64,000 nucleotides of DNA, taken from assembly GCA_029564115.1 (NCBI GenBank), contig JAKQQP010000396.1:1-64000 (forward strand), in the 5' to 3' direction. The first letter of the stretch is position 1. The number at the start of each line of letters is the position of its first letter. The stretch is from Candidatus Rifleibacteriota bacterium (lineage in GTDB: Bacteria > Riflebacteria > Ozemobacteria > Ozemobacterales > Ozemobacteraceae). Shown here piece by piece: positions 51,484 to 59,544 of the stretch. The notes under the pieces are model-generated. The model searched no databases. It saw nothing but the letters and a program-made list of their open reading frames with translations, and was not told the origin of the DNA. A program made the translations under genes and the position numbers.

Positions 51484-53124
51484 TCAGTTTTCGGCGGGAA
51501 CATGGCTCGATTTTATCTGCTGGAACATGTTGTGCAGTTTTTCGAGTTTATCGGATCTTCTCGGAACCGGAACCGTTTCGAACTTGCTGTTGCCGGCAAG
51601 ATCGGCTTCGCGGCTGGTGATTTTTGGTGTCAGCAGAATTACAAGCTCGTCTTCCTGATTTTTGACCGATTTGGTTTTGAAAAGCCGGCCAAGATAGGGG
51701 ATTTTGCTGAGAACCGGCACGCCGTTCCAGGAAACGCCTTCGGTGCGGTTTATCAGACCACCGAGAACCACTGTCTGCTGATCTTTGATCTGCAGGGTAG
51801 TCATGATGCTGCGCTTGAGAATGTCGGGCTGCAATGAACCACGCAGGTAGCTGGGTTCTTCCTGTTTGGCGAATACAGAGAATTTGAGGTCTTCGCCGTT
51901 GACGAACATGTCTCTGATTACAAGCTTCAAGGTCGCAGAAACCTTCTCGAAGGTCGGATTGCCCTGATTGTCGATTGATTTGGGGAAATACAGATCCTGA
52001 CCGACATTAACGAATGCCAGACCGGAATCTGTTTCGATTTCCGTTTCAGGGGCAGCTTCGTCATCTTCTTTAAGCCAGCCGCCACCAGAAAGTTTGGTCG
52101 GTCTGGTGTTGGCATAAACAAGAAGTTTGGGGTTGGCGAGAACTTTGGCTTTGCCCTGGGATTCCCAGGCCTGGACTCTTGCGGTGATGAGGTCAAAACG
52201 GTTCATGTTTTTCATGAAGAAGGGATTCATGTATTTGGGAATGACCGCACTACCGGCTGCGCCGGCGTTCTCGATGAAGTTAACTGTGCCGGGGCCTGAA
52301 CCGCTCCATTCGATGCCGAGATCTTTCGAATTGTTTTTGCTGACCTGAAGAATGTAGGCCTGAAATACGACCTGAACCGGGTTGTCGATAGTGACAAGGT
52401 TGCTCACCTGATCTTCTGATTTTACGAAACCTCTCACGGTTTCGTTCAGGTGAATGAAGTCGTTCTGGTCGTTAACGCTGCCCTGAAGTACTACGCGCAC
52501 ATCGGCAGAGTCTGTGGCAAGAATATTGCTGGTCTGTTCGACATTGGGGTCGATGCTGGGCGAAATGACGCTGACCTTGACATTGGGAAGCTTGATGGCA
52601 GCTTCAATGCGCTGTTGCAGAGAAGAAACGCTGGTTTCCAGCTCAAGGAGGCTCAAAAGAGGTTTTTTGCCCAGAAGACTTTTGGCGACGTTCTCGGCGC
52701 GTTCTTTGTCTTCAGGTTTGCTGACCTGACCTTTAAGGTAGGCTGAGTCGGGGAATATTACCAGCTGAAGAGCTTTGTTGGCTACGATCGAATTGAACTT
52801 GGCAAGAATGATTTCGTTCTCGTCGAAGGTTTCGACGTCGTAGACACGCCGGCCAGTCATATCCCAGAGGATGAGCTGGGTTTCACCAAGACCAAGACCT
52901 GAAATGATGATTTCTTCGTCAGAAACGTTGAGGACGTCGACGACCCCTTCTTTGACGGCAAGAATCTTTTTGACGCCGTTGGCCGGAACTGCGGTTGATT
53001 TGCCTACAGGAATCATGAGCTTTTCAGCTGCAGAGATCTGCGACTGAAATGCAGCGCCAATGAAAGCACAGAGGGTGATCAACATGAAAACAACATGTTT
53101 TTTACTGGTAGTGGTTTTTATCAT
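51484..53124 (-). CDS. rcpA: Tad pilus secretin (RcpA/CpaC)
   Basis: A 546-residue outer-membrane channel protein. A signal peptide (VVFMLITLCAFIGAAFQS) is followed by an N-terminal secretin/TonB short domain (KKILAVKEGVVDVLNVSDEE, GLGETQLILWD), a BON-like part near 130-200 and the secretin core (QVVFQAYILQVSKNNSKDLG, then VPVLSKIPYLGRLFKTKSV, then DELVILLTPKI). It shows an outer membrane is present. The ATG at 53124 has AGGAG seven bases upstream; a GTG at 53142 lies inside the end of cpaB. Confidence 0.95.
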   Translation of the reverse strand: MIKTTTSKKHVVFMLITLCAFIGAAFQSQISAAEKLMIPVGKSTAVPANGVKKILAVKEGVVDVLNVSDEEIIISGLGLGETQLILWDMTGRRVYDVETFDENEIILAKFNSIVANKALQLVIFPDSAYLKGQVSKPEDKERAENVAKSLLGKKPLLSLLELETSVSSLQQRIEAAIKLPNVKVSVISPSIDPNVEQTSNILATDSADVRVVLQGSVNDQNDFIHLNETVRGFVKSEDQVSNLVTIDNPVQVVFQAYILQVSKNNSKDLGIEWSGSGPGTVNFIENAGAAGSAVIPKYMNPFFMKNMNRFDLITARVQAWESQGKAKVLANPKLLVYANTRPTKLSGGGWLKEDDEAAPETEIETDSGLAFVNVGQDLYFPKSIDNQGNPTFEKVSATLKLVIRDMFVNGEDLKFSVFAKQEEPSYLRGSLQPDILKRSIMTTLQIKDQQTVVLGGLINRTEGVSWNGVPVLSKIPYLGRLFKTKSVKNQEDELVILLTPKITSREADLAGNSKFETVPVPRRSDKLEKLHNMFQQIKSSHVPAEN

Positions 53125-53138
53125 GATGATTCTCCTGT

Positions 53139-54161
53139 TCACTCTGCGGAAGAGACTGATTCAGCGGTCGATTCGGCTGAAGCAGGCGCAGTGGATTCCT
53201 GGGAAATGCTCGGAACATGTGCTGGTAGAGCCTGAAATCTAGCAGCGGCCGGGCCGCCGTATTTGTACATTTCACGCTTCATGCCTGAACCAAACATGAT
53301 CTCGACTTTGCCATCATCAACCGGAACCATAATTGGTGCCTGAGTTCTGGCTTCTACAGATGGTTCGGTCTTAATCGCCTGAACTGCCTGAACGAAGTCC
53401 GGGTGCCCGATATCGCTCAAAACGATGCGTTCTGTAGCGCCCTTTGTCTGAACCCGCTGATCTTTGTCTTTGGGGTTTTTCAGAACAAGTCTGAAGCTGG
53501 TTCCGGAGTCGAGATACATAAGTTTTTCGAGGTCTGTGGGGGAAAGGGCGAGAGTGACCAGCTCGACTTTGCCAGCGGCAATTGCCGGTGAAGCGGTCGC
53601 TACAGCACTGTCGAATTCGTAGGTGCTGCCTACAGCCAGGATCTGAATGTCTTGAAGAACGATTTTGGTTATCGGCTCGCTGTTGCGTGGGCGGAAAGTT
53701 GCGATTACATCGACATAGTCACCCTGCTGAATGAATCCGCCGACTGAGGTCGCTTTGTTTACCGCTATCGACACCGCACGTTTGCCTGGTGGAATTGCTC
53801 TTGCCAGATTTGGAACCTGAGCTTCGTCAAGCAGGCGAATCGGAGTCATGATATCGTCGGGAAGAATGGTTACGGCGGTGTATCGGTTCGTGATAGACGC
53901 AATGGAAGTGTATGCCGTGTCAGGAACAGCGGATGCTATGAGTTCACGCAGTTCGAAACTTGCAGACACGATGGCCGGTTCAAGTCTGGTTCGTGCCGCC
54001 AGCCTCTTCTTGCTTACGACAACAGCTTTTTTCATTATTGTCGGCTGCTGTACCACAGGAGCTTCGACACGAGCCGGCTGGCTCGTCTGCAGCTTGTTCC
54101 AGAGAAGCATTGAGATGGCAAGTGAGGCCACTAATGCGACAATGATCGCTCTTCTGTTCAC
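53139..54161 (-). CDS. cpaB: Tad pilus assembly protein CpaB/RcpC
   Basis: A 340-residue protein. One N-terminal membrane segment (AIIVALVASLAISMLLWN) is followed by a SAF domain (VVVSKKRLAARTRLEPAIVS, then YTAVTILPDDIMTPIRLL) and an RcpC-type domain (AIPPGKRAVSIAVNKATSVG, GFIQQGDYVDVIATFRPR). The C-terminus (about 280-340) is Ala/Ser/Pro-rich. It starts with GTG. It is the first gene after the promoter at 54199-54227. Confidence 0.93.
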   Translation of the reverse strand: MNRRAIIVALVASLAISMLLWNKLQTSQPARVEAPVVQQPTIMKKAVVVSKKRLAARTRLEPAIVSASFELRELIASAVPDTAYTSIASITNRYTAVTILPDDIMTPIRLLDEAQVPNLARAIPPGKRAVSIAVNKATSVGGFIQQGDYVDVIATFRPRNSEPITKIVLQDIQILAVGSTYEFDSAVATASPAIAAGKVELVTLALSPTDLEKLMYLDSGTSFRLVLKNPKDKDQRVQTKGATERIVLSDIGHPDFVQAVQAIKTEPSVEARTQAPIMVPVDDGKVEIMFGSGMKREMYKYGGPAAARFQALPAHVPSISQESTAPASAESTAESVSSAE

Positions 54162-54198
54162 GGTTGAGGATCCTCCTCGACGCTAAATATAATGAGAG

Positions 54199-54227
54199 AG
54201 AATAACATACACTTCTCTTAAGGGCAA
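54199..54227 (-). promoter_or_regulatory. Promoter of the tad operon (cpaB onward)
   Basis: On the minus strand TTGCCC (54222-54227) and TATTCT (54199-54204) are separated by 17 bases. The predicted start is about 31 bases before the cpaB GTG and the leader contains GAGGAGG. The rest of the 178-base gap to cpaA holds no gene. Confidence 0.65.
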
Positions 54228-54339
54228 GAACAAGCTCTGATTCGGCAAGATTCAGGATATTCTTAACCCACCAAGTGTACATGATAATATACAAGTCACA
54301 AAAAAAAACCAGGTATTTTTTTGTAATGCTATGGTTTTT

Positions 54340-54879
54340 TTACCAGGTGATAATAAAGGTGTGGTAACAGGCGGCGAGAGTGGCTAAAAAAATGTCGACT
54401 CCCAGTAGAAACCTGAATTTGCCTTCTTTGAAAGTGGTGAGGTTTTCTTTTTGAATTGTTTTTTCTCTAAAAATGCCGGTCGAGAAACTTGTTACCAGCA
54501 TTGAAAAGCCATTTGATCCGTAATTTAAAAACTGAATCAGCAGAGCGTGTACTACTCCAAAAGCTGACGCATAAAGAAAAACGCTGAAAACAAAATAAGA
54601 GCCTCCCAGGGCACCAATAGCTCCGAGGAGTTTAACATCACCCATGCCCATGAGGCCCAGCATAGCGAAGGGCAGATACATGGCAATGCCGAAAAACGTC
54701 GCTGCCAGGCTGTAGCCAAGACCCGACAGGCCATCTATATACAGATTCATTCCCCAGCCCAGAAAGATAGCCGGAAAGGTCAGCCAGTTGTAGATTTTGC
54801 CGTGCCGACAATCAGAAATCATTGCCACAAAAGCGATAATTGCGGCAACGATCTGTGGCGGAGTCATGTTGAAGGGCAT
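54340..54879 (-). CDS. cpaA: Tad prepilin peptidase (CpaA/TadV)
   Basis: A 179-residue A24-type aspartyl protease. Both catalytic Asp motifs are present: AMISDCRHGKIYNWLTFPAI near 20-36 and MGMGDVKLLGAIGALGG near 78. Four or more membrane segments are visible. It would cut Flp pilins and the TadE/TadG-like proteins. The start lies eight bases after the stop of the BY-kinase-like gene, so the two are probably cotranscribed from upstream of 56851. Confidence 0.92.
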   Translation of the reverse strand: MPFNMTPPQIVAAIIAFVAMISDCRHGKIYNWLTFPAIFLGWGMNLYIDGLSGLGYSLAATFFGIAMYLPFAMLGLMGMGDVKLLGAIGALGGSYFVFSVFLYASAFGVVHALLIQFLNYGSNGFSMLVTSFSTGIFREKTIQKENLTTFKEGKFRFLLGVDIFLATLAACYHTFIITW

Positions 54880-54886
54880 TGGCTTC

Positions 54887-56851
54887 TCAGATTTTTACGT
54901 AGCCGAGAATTCTGGCTCTGACGTTATTGAGCAGTTTGCGTGAGGCACGCAGATCTTCTTCCGGTTCACCTTCGCGGTGCAGGAAGACCATGGCGCCGAT
55001 CTGACCTGCAAGTATGCCTGTTTCAGGATATTCCAGCAGGGCGGGGGTGTCGATCAGGATAATTTCGACGCGCCGCTTGAGATCGGTAAGGAGGTCTATC
55101 ATTTCTGGGGACCCCAGCACATCTGCCGGAGTTTTGGGAGCTATGCCCGCACAGATCAGCGAAAGGTTCGGAACATCGGTTGCCTGCAGGGCGTCGCGCA
55201 TTTTTTTTCCTTGCAGCAGGTCTGCGAGGCCGCAGGTATTGTTGAGATCAAACATGCGGTGCAGGGAAGGGCTGCGGAAATTGGCATCGATCATCAATAC
55301 GGAGTAGCCGCTTTGAGCCAGCAGAATTGCCGTGTTGGCCAGCATGGTGCTGCGCCCGGCCCCTGATCTGGCTGAACCGACCAGGATAATTCTGGTTTGT
55401 GATTCGGACATACATACCTGGAGATTTGAAACCAGGTTTTTGAATGGATTCAGAGTTGGTGAGCCCGGGTCATTGAGGGCCACGAGTCGTTCGTCGTAGC
55501 GTGTCGTCGTTTCTTCTTCGTCATCTGGCTCAGGCAGAGCCAGGGGAGTGCATGTCAGCGACGGAGCTTCAAGGATGATTTCAACGGGTTCAGCGGTGAG
55601 CATCAAATGGTTGGGGGGCTGGACCGAGCTTGCCAGGATATTGCCTGATACGCCTATCAATTCAGCTTTCATCGGTGCCGGTGAATAAAGCAGGAAGATT
55701 GCCATCAAGACCCCTGATGCAACTGCAAGGCAATCTCTCTGCAGTGAGCTGAAGCCGACAGAAGTGGGTGGGCGGGCATCTTTTTTCAGAACATTTATGC
55801 GCCCGGCAGTAGTGCTGCGTGTGATTTTAGATTCTTCAAGTTCCAGAATGGCTTTTCTATGTAATTCTTCGAGAGTGGCGATGCGCATGGCTATTGTTTC
55901 GGGGTTGCCAGCCGCGATTGCCGCTTCAGCTGCAAGTGTTTCCCGTTCTTCGTTCAGGCGTGTTTTAAGAGTTGCGAGTTTTTCGCGGTCAATGTTGATT
56001 TCTTCTGTCAGCGCGAGATACTCAGGATTACTCTTTTTCATTTTGGTTCTTGTTCTAGCGCCTGCCAGTTTTTTTTCGAGGTCTTTGATGCGATTTTTGC
56101 AGGCAATGACGCGCGGGTGTTTTTCTTTGTAGTTTTTGAACAATTCAGCGAGTTGATTGCGTTGGTCGCGCAATTCGTCGTTGAATCTCTGGTAGTCGGC
56201 GGTTTCTTCTTCTATGTAGTAAAAGACCTCTTCTGGTGTCGTCTGTAATCTTCGCCCGTTCAGGTCGATCTTTTCTTCGAGGTGGTTAATCGAGCTTTCA
56301 AGACTTACTGTCTGTTCATCAACTTTGGTTGTGGCTTTTATGCTGGCCTGAACCAGTTCGTGCCTGAGTTCTGAAATGTTGGCTTCAAGGTGCTGAAGCT
56401 TGTTTTGTAGGGCTTTTACCGCAAATTCCTGCGCTTCGGAGCTGTAACCAAGAAAATGCTCTGAGAGAACCTGGATGACGGCATTGCCAAGTTCTTTGAG
56501 TAGAACCGGGTTTTCGTGCCTGACGGCGAGAGTTACCAGGCCGGGTCCGGAATCTTTGAACGCTATAGCGTCTTCTTTTCTTATGTCGGTTTCTAAGAGA
56601 CCACTTTTTTTGGCGATTTCATCGATGACCTTGCGTTGCGAAAGAACGCCCTGCATTGTGGCAGCGAGGCTTATTTCGCTGGTATTTTCGGTCGTCATGA
56701 CTCGCAGAAGCGATTCACTCTGGTAGACTGTGGGTATGTAGCGGTTGAGAATGAATGAAGCGAACACAGCCAGGCCTACTATGATGGTCGCCCAGCCGGC
56801 ATTTTTTTTGAGACTTCTGATGATGCCTTCTATCAGGCTTTCTTGAACCAT
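54887..56851 (-). CDS. Wzz/BY-kinase-like polysaccharide copolymerase
   Basis: A 654-residue protein. Wzz-type N-terminus with a membrane segment (WATIIVGLAVFASFILNRYI), long coiled coil (about 150-340), second membrane segment (CLAVASGVLMAIFLLYSPAP, near 375) and a C-terminal BY-kinase/ParA-like domain: GSARSGAGRSTMLANTAILL near 490, VLMIDANFRSP, and VEIILIDTPALL. The P-loop has Arg in place of Lys and the C-terminal Tyr cluster is missing, so kinase activity is doubtful. It could regulate surface polysaccharide or be tied to the pilus, being next to cpaA. Confidence 0.85.
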   Translation of the reverse strand: MVQESLIEGIIRSLKKNAGWATIIVGLAVFASFILNRYIPTVYQSESLLRVMTTENTSEISLAATMQGVLSQRKVIDEIAKKSGLLETDIRKEDAIAFKDSGPGLVTLAVRHENPVLLKELGNAVIQVLSEHFLGYSSEAQEFAVKALQNKLQHLEANISELRHELVQASIKATTKVDEQTVSLESSINHLEEKIDLNGRRLQTTPEEVFYYIEEETADYQRFNDELRDQRNQLAELFKNYKEKHPRVIACKNRIKDLEKKLAGARTRTKMKKSNPEYLALTEEINIDREKLATLKTRLNEERETLAAEAAIAAGNPETIAMRIATLEELHRKAILELEESKITRSTTAGRINVLKKDARPPTSVGFSSLQRDCLAVASGVLMAIFLLYSPAPMKAELIGVSGNILASSVQPPNHLMLTAEPVEIILEAPSLTCTPLALPEPDDEEETTTRYDERLVALNDPGSPTLNPFKNLVSNLQVCMSESQTRIILVGSARSGAGRSTMLANTAILLAQSGYSVLMIDANFRSPSLHRMFDLNNTCGLADLLQGKKMRDALQATDVPNLSLICAGIAPKTPADVLGSPEMIDLLTDLKRRVEIILIDTPALLEYPETGILAGQIGAMVFLHREGEPEEDLRASRKLLNNVRARILGYVKI

Positions 56852-56941
56852 TTACACAGCCCCCCTGGTGTCGATGTCTTGAAAAGAATATTTATCTATC
56901 AATGAATCGGCATATTGAAGTCTGTAGTTTAGCCGCCGGAA

Positions 56942-56973
56942 AATAAAAAATGGAACGGCGGCTGCCGTTCCAT
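56942..56973 (-). terminator. Rho-independent terminator of the DegT gene
   Basis: On the minus strand the stem ATGGAACGGC/GCCGTTCCAT (56950-56959 with 56964-56973) has a four-base loop and is followed by TTTTTATTTT. Confidence 0.93.
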
Positions 56974-56998
56974 TCTGTGTTCAAAAAGGCCTGAAAAA

Positions 56999-58102
56999 TC
57001 AGATTTTGAAATTATTTATCGTTGTGGCGACGAACTCGATCTGCTCCGGGCTGAGTTCTGGGTATATGGGAAGTGCGATGGTGGTGTCGGCTGCTTTTTC
57101 AGATTCGGGGAAATCACCTTTTCTGTAGCCGAGGTTTTCGAAACATTTCTGTTGATGCAACGACAGGGGATAGTAAACTGAGCAGCCGATTTCGTTAGCG
57201 GTCAGGTGAGCTTTGAGGGCGTCTCTGTTTTTGACCCTGATCACATACTGGTTGTAGATATGAAAGCAGTCTGGTTTTTCAACAGGTGTTATCACTTCAG
57301 GATTGTTTTTGAACAGTTCGTTGTAGAGGGCGGCATTTTTTCTGCGGCCTTCTGTCCAGGAGGCGAGATGCGGCAGTTTAACCGAGACGACTGCAGCCTG
57401 CAGAGCGTCGATTCTGGCATTGAGACCGACTTCCTGATGCTGATACTGAACCTGGCCGCCGTGAACCCGCAAGCCTTTGAGGCGCTCATAAAGGTCTTTT
57501 CTGTTGGTCGAGACCAGACCGCCATCACCGAAACAGCCAAGATTTTTGCTGGGGAAAAAGCTGAAGCAACCGGCGTCTCCGAATGCGCCCGCGTCTTTAC
57601 CCTTGTATCTGGAGCCGATTGCCTGGGCTGCGTCTTCGATAACGGCCAGGTTATGCTTTCTGGCTATTTCCATGAGCGGGCCCATGTCGACACACTGGCC
57701 GAAAAGGTGGACTGGCATGATGGCTCTGGTTTTCGGGGTAATTACTTTTTCTATCTGGTCTACCCGCATCAAAAATGTTGTCGGGTCGATGTCGACAAAC
57801 CTGGCTCTTGCCCCAACTCTTGCGATTGAGCCGGCAGTGGCGAAAAAGGTGTATGGTGTGGTGATAACTTCGTCATCGCGGCCGATATCGAGTGCCATCA
57901 GGGCGAGAAGCAGCGCATCGGTGCCGGAGGAGCAACCAAGAGTGTGGTCGACACCTATGTATGACGCCATTTCTTTTTCGAGTTTTTCTACTTTGGGCCC
58001 AAGAATAAATCCCTGGTTTTCAATTATTTCCATGATTTCGGGGATTACCCGCTCTTTAATTTGAGCATACTGTGGTTTGAGATCAAGGAGAGGAACTTTC
58101 AT
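56999..58102 (-). CDS. DegT/DnrJ/EryC1/StrS aminotransferase
   Basis: A 367-residue PLP-dependent aminotransferase acting on nucleotide-activated keto-sugars. Motifs: LGCSSGTDALLLALMALDIG near 57, VHLFGQCVDM, IEDAAQAIGSRYKGKDAG and the PLP Lys in FSFFPSKNLGCFGDGG near 187. The length is normal. Because it lies beside a Wzz-like gene, it may supply amino-sugars for a surface polysaccharide. GGAGG lies five bases before the ATG. It is a single-gene transcript (promoter 58158-58187, terminator 56942-56973). Confidence 0.93.
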   Translation of the reverse strand: MKVPLLDLKPQYAQIKERVIPEIMEIIENQGFILGPKVEKLEKEMASYIGVDHTLGCSSGTDALLLALMALDIGRDDEVITTPYTFFATAGSIARVGARARFVDIDPTTFLMRVDQIEKVITPKTRAIMPVHLFGQCVDMGPLMEIARKHNLAVIEDAAQAIGSRYKGKDAGAFGDAGCFSFFPSKNLGCFGDGGLVSTNRKDLYERLKGLRVHGGQVQYQHQEVGLNARIDALQAAVVSVKLPHLASWTEGRRKNAALYNELFKNNPEVITPVEKPDCFHIYNQYVIRVKNRDALKAHLTANEIGCSVYYPLSLHQQKCFENLGYRKGDFPESEKAADTTIALPIYPELSPEQIEFVATTINNFKI

Positions 58103-58157
58103 TTACGCCTCCGGCTGTTAGACATGCGATAAAAAGATAGTGAAAAAATACACTTGC

Positions 58158-58187
58158 AGATTACACCAGCCGGTAAAACACAGTCAA
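58158..58187 (-). promoter_or_regulatory. Promoter of the DegT aminotransferase gene
   Basis: On the minus strand TTGACT (58182-58187) and TAATCT (58158-58163) are separated by 18 bases. The leader is about 49 bases. Confidence 0.65.
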
Positions 58188-58245
58188 TCGTTTTCTGCAA
58201 AGCTTATGCAACTGTAAAGTTTGAGTGGTTTATAAACGGAGAAAG

Positions 58246-58254
58246 TGGTATAAT
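58246..58254 (+). promoter_or_regulatory. Extended -10 promoter directly on obgE
   Basis: TGG precedes a perfect TATAAT (58249-58254), giving an extended -10. GTGG and CCAC flank the -10 box as an inverted repeat (58245-58258). The predicted start point is 58261, the A of the obgE ATG. Confidence 0.75.
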
Positions 58255-58260
58255 CCACAC

Positions 58261-59544
58261 ATGAAATTCGTAGATGAAGTTACAATACAGGTGTCTTCCG
58301 GCAATGGCGGTAATGGAATTGTCGCCTTCAGGCGCGAAAAATTCGTGCCAATGGGCGGCCCGGCTGGCGGCGACGGCGGCCGAGGCGGCGACCTCGTTTT
58401 TGAGGCTACCGACGACCTTACCACTCTTTATGAACTGAGTTTTACCAGAATTTACAAAGCCGAAGACGGCGGGCACGGTCAACAGAAAAATATGGCCGGC
58501 GCCAACGGTCGCGAGCTCGTTGTGAAGGTTCCCGTCGGGACACTCGTCTACGACCTGGAAACCGGGCAGCTGCTCGTAGATCTTGACCACAAGGGGCAGC
58601 GGGAAGTCGTCGCCCGTGGCGGCCGTGGTGGCTGGGGCAATGCCCGTTTTGCCACATCGGTGCGTCGAACGCCCAGAATCGCCGAAAAGGGCGAACCGGG
58701 CAAAAATCTGCACCTGCGACTTGAACTGAAACTTCTTGCCGATGTCGGTCTGGTTGGCTTGCCAAATGCCGGAAAATCGACGTTTTTGCGTTCAGTCAGC
58801 AATGCCAGGCCTAAAGTAGCTGATTACCCGTTTACAACTCTGACGCCGAGTCTGGGTATTGTCAAACCCGAAGGGCTGCCTTCATTTTGTATGGCCGACA
58901 TACCTGGCCTTATCGAGGGCGCTCATACCGGCAGTGGGCTGGGCACACAGTTTCTCAGGCACATCGAGCGTACCCGCATTCTTCTTCATCTGGTCGATGT
59001 CAGCCAGCTCGACATGGAAGACATAACCAAAAATTATGACATCATCATGGCCGAGCTGAAAGAATTTTCCGATGAGCTGGCCTCGAAGCCTGTCGTTGTC
59101 GCCGCCAATAAAATGGATCTTCCCGATTCGCGCGAGCTTTTTCCCGAGTTTAAAGAAGCTCTCGAAGCTCGGGGAGTTAAGGTGTTCGCCGTATCAGGCG
59201 CGACTCGTGAAGGCGTTGAAGAGCTGCTGAAGTATCTGAGCGGTCGTCTGAAAGATCTGCGCCCGCCCGATCTTTTAGCCGCCAATGAAGAAGAAAAACT
59301 CTACGAGTATATCGAGCCCTTCGTGATCGATGAAGATGGCCCGGGTCGCTGGTTAGTTACCGGCCCGGAGATCGAGCGTCTTGTGGCGATGACTGATTTT
59401 ACCAGTGACGAGGCAATTGCGGTTTTCAGGCAGAAGCTACGCAAGATTGGCTTTATGGATGAACTCGCTGTGCTTGCTGCAGACGACGAAGATATTTTTT
59501 CAATCGGCGACATGGAATTTGCTTATCGGGAGTTTTTTGATTGA
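58261..59544 (+). CDS. obgE: GTPase ObgE/CgtA
   Basis: A 427-residue GTPase acting in large-subunit assembly and stress control. The glycine-rich Obg fold comes first (MKFVDEVTIQVSSGNGGNG, VPMGGPAGGDGGRGGD), then the G domain (VGLPNAGKSTFLRSVSNARP near 165, DIPGLIEGAH, NKMD) and a C-terminal OCT domain (YEYIEPFVIDEDGPGRW). The start chosen begins the conserved Obg fold; the upstream open frame crosses the promoter. No ribosome binding site is present, so it is probably translated from a leaderless message. Confidence 0.96.
   Translation: MKFVDEVTIQVSSGNGGNGIVAFRREKFVPMGGPAGGDGGRGGDLVFEATDDLTTLYELSFTRIYKAEDGGHGQQKNMAGANGRELVVKVPVGTLVYDLETGQLLVDLDHKGQREVVARGGRGGWGNARFATSVRRTPRIAEKGEPGKNLHLRLELKLLADVGLVGLPNAGKSTFLRSVSNARPKVADYPFTTLTPSLGIVKPEGLPSFCMADIPGLIEGAHTGSGLGTQFLRHIERTRILLHLVDVSQLDMEDITKNYDIIMAELKEFSDELASKPVVVAANKMDLPDSRELFPEFKEALEARGVKVFAVSGATREGVEELLKYLSGRLKDLRPPDLLAANEEEKLYEYIEPFVIDEDGPGRWLVTGPEIERLVAMTDFTSDEAIAVFRQKLRKIGFMDELAVLAADDEDIFSIGDMEFAYREFFD

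Noticed and set aside
54295..54345. Repeated accaggt with T-rich stretches near the end of cpaA, as a terminator
   Set aside because: The two copies are direct, not inverted, and no stable stem forms.
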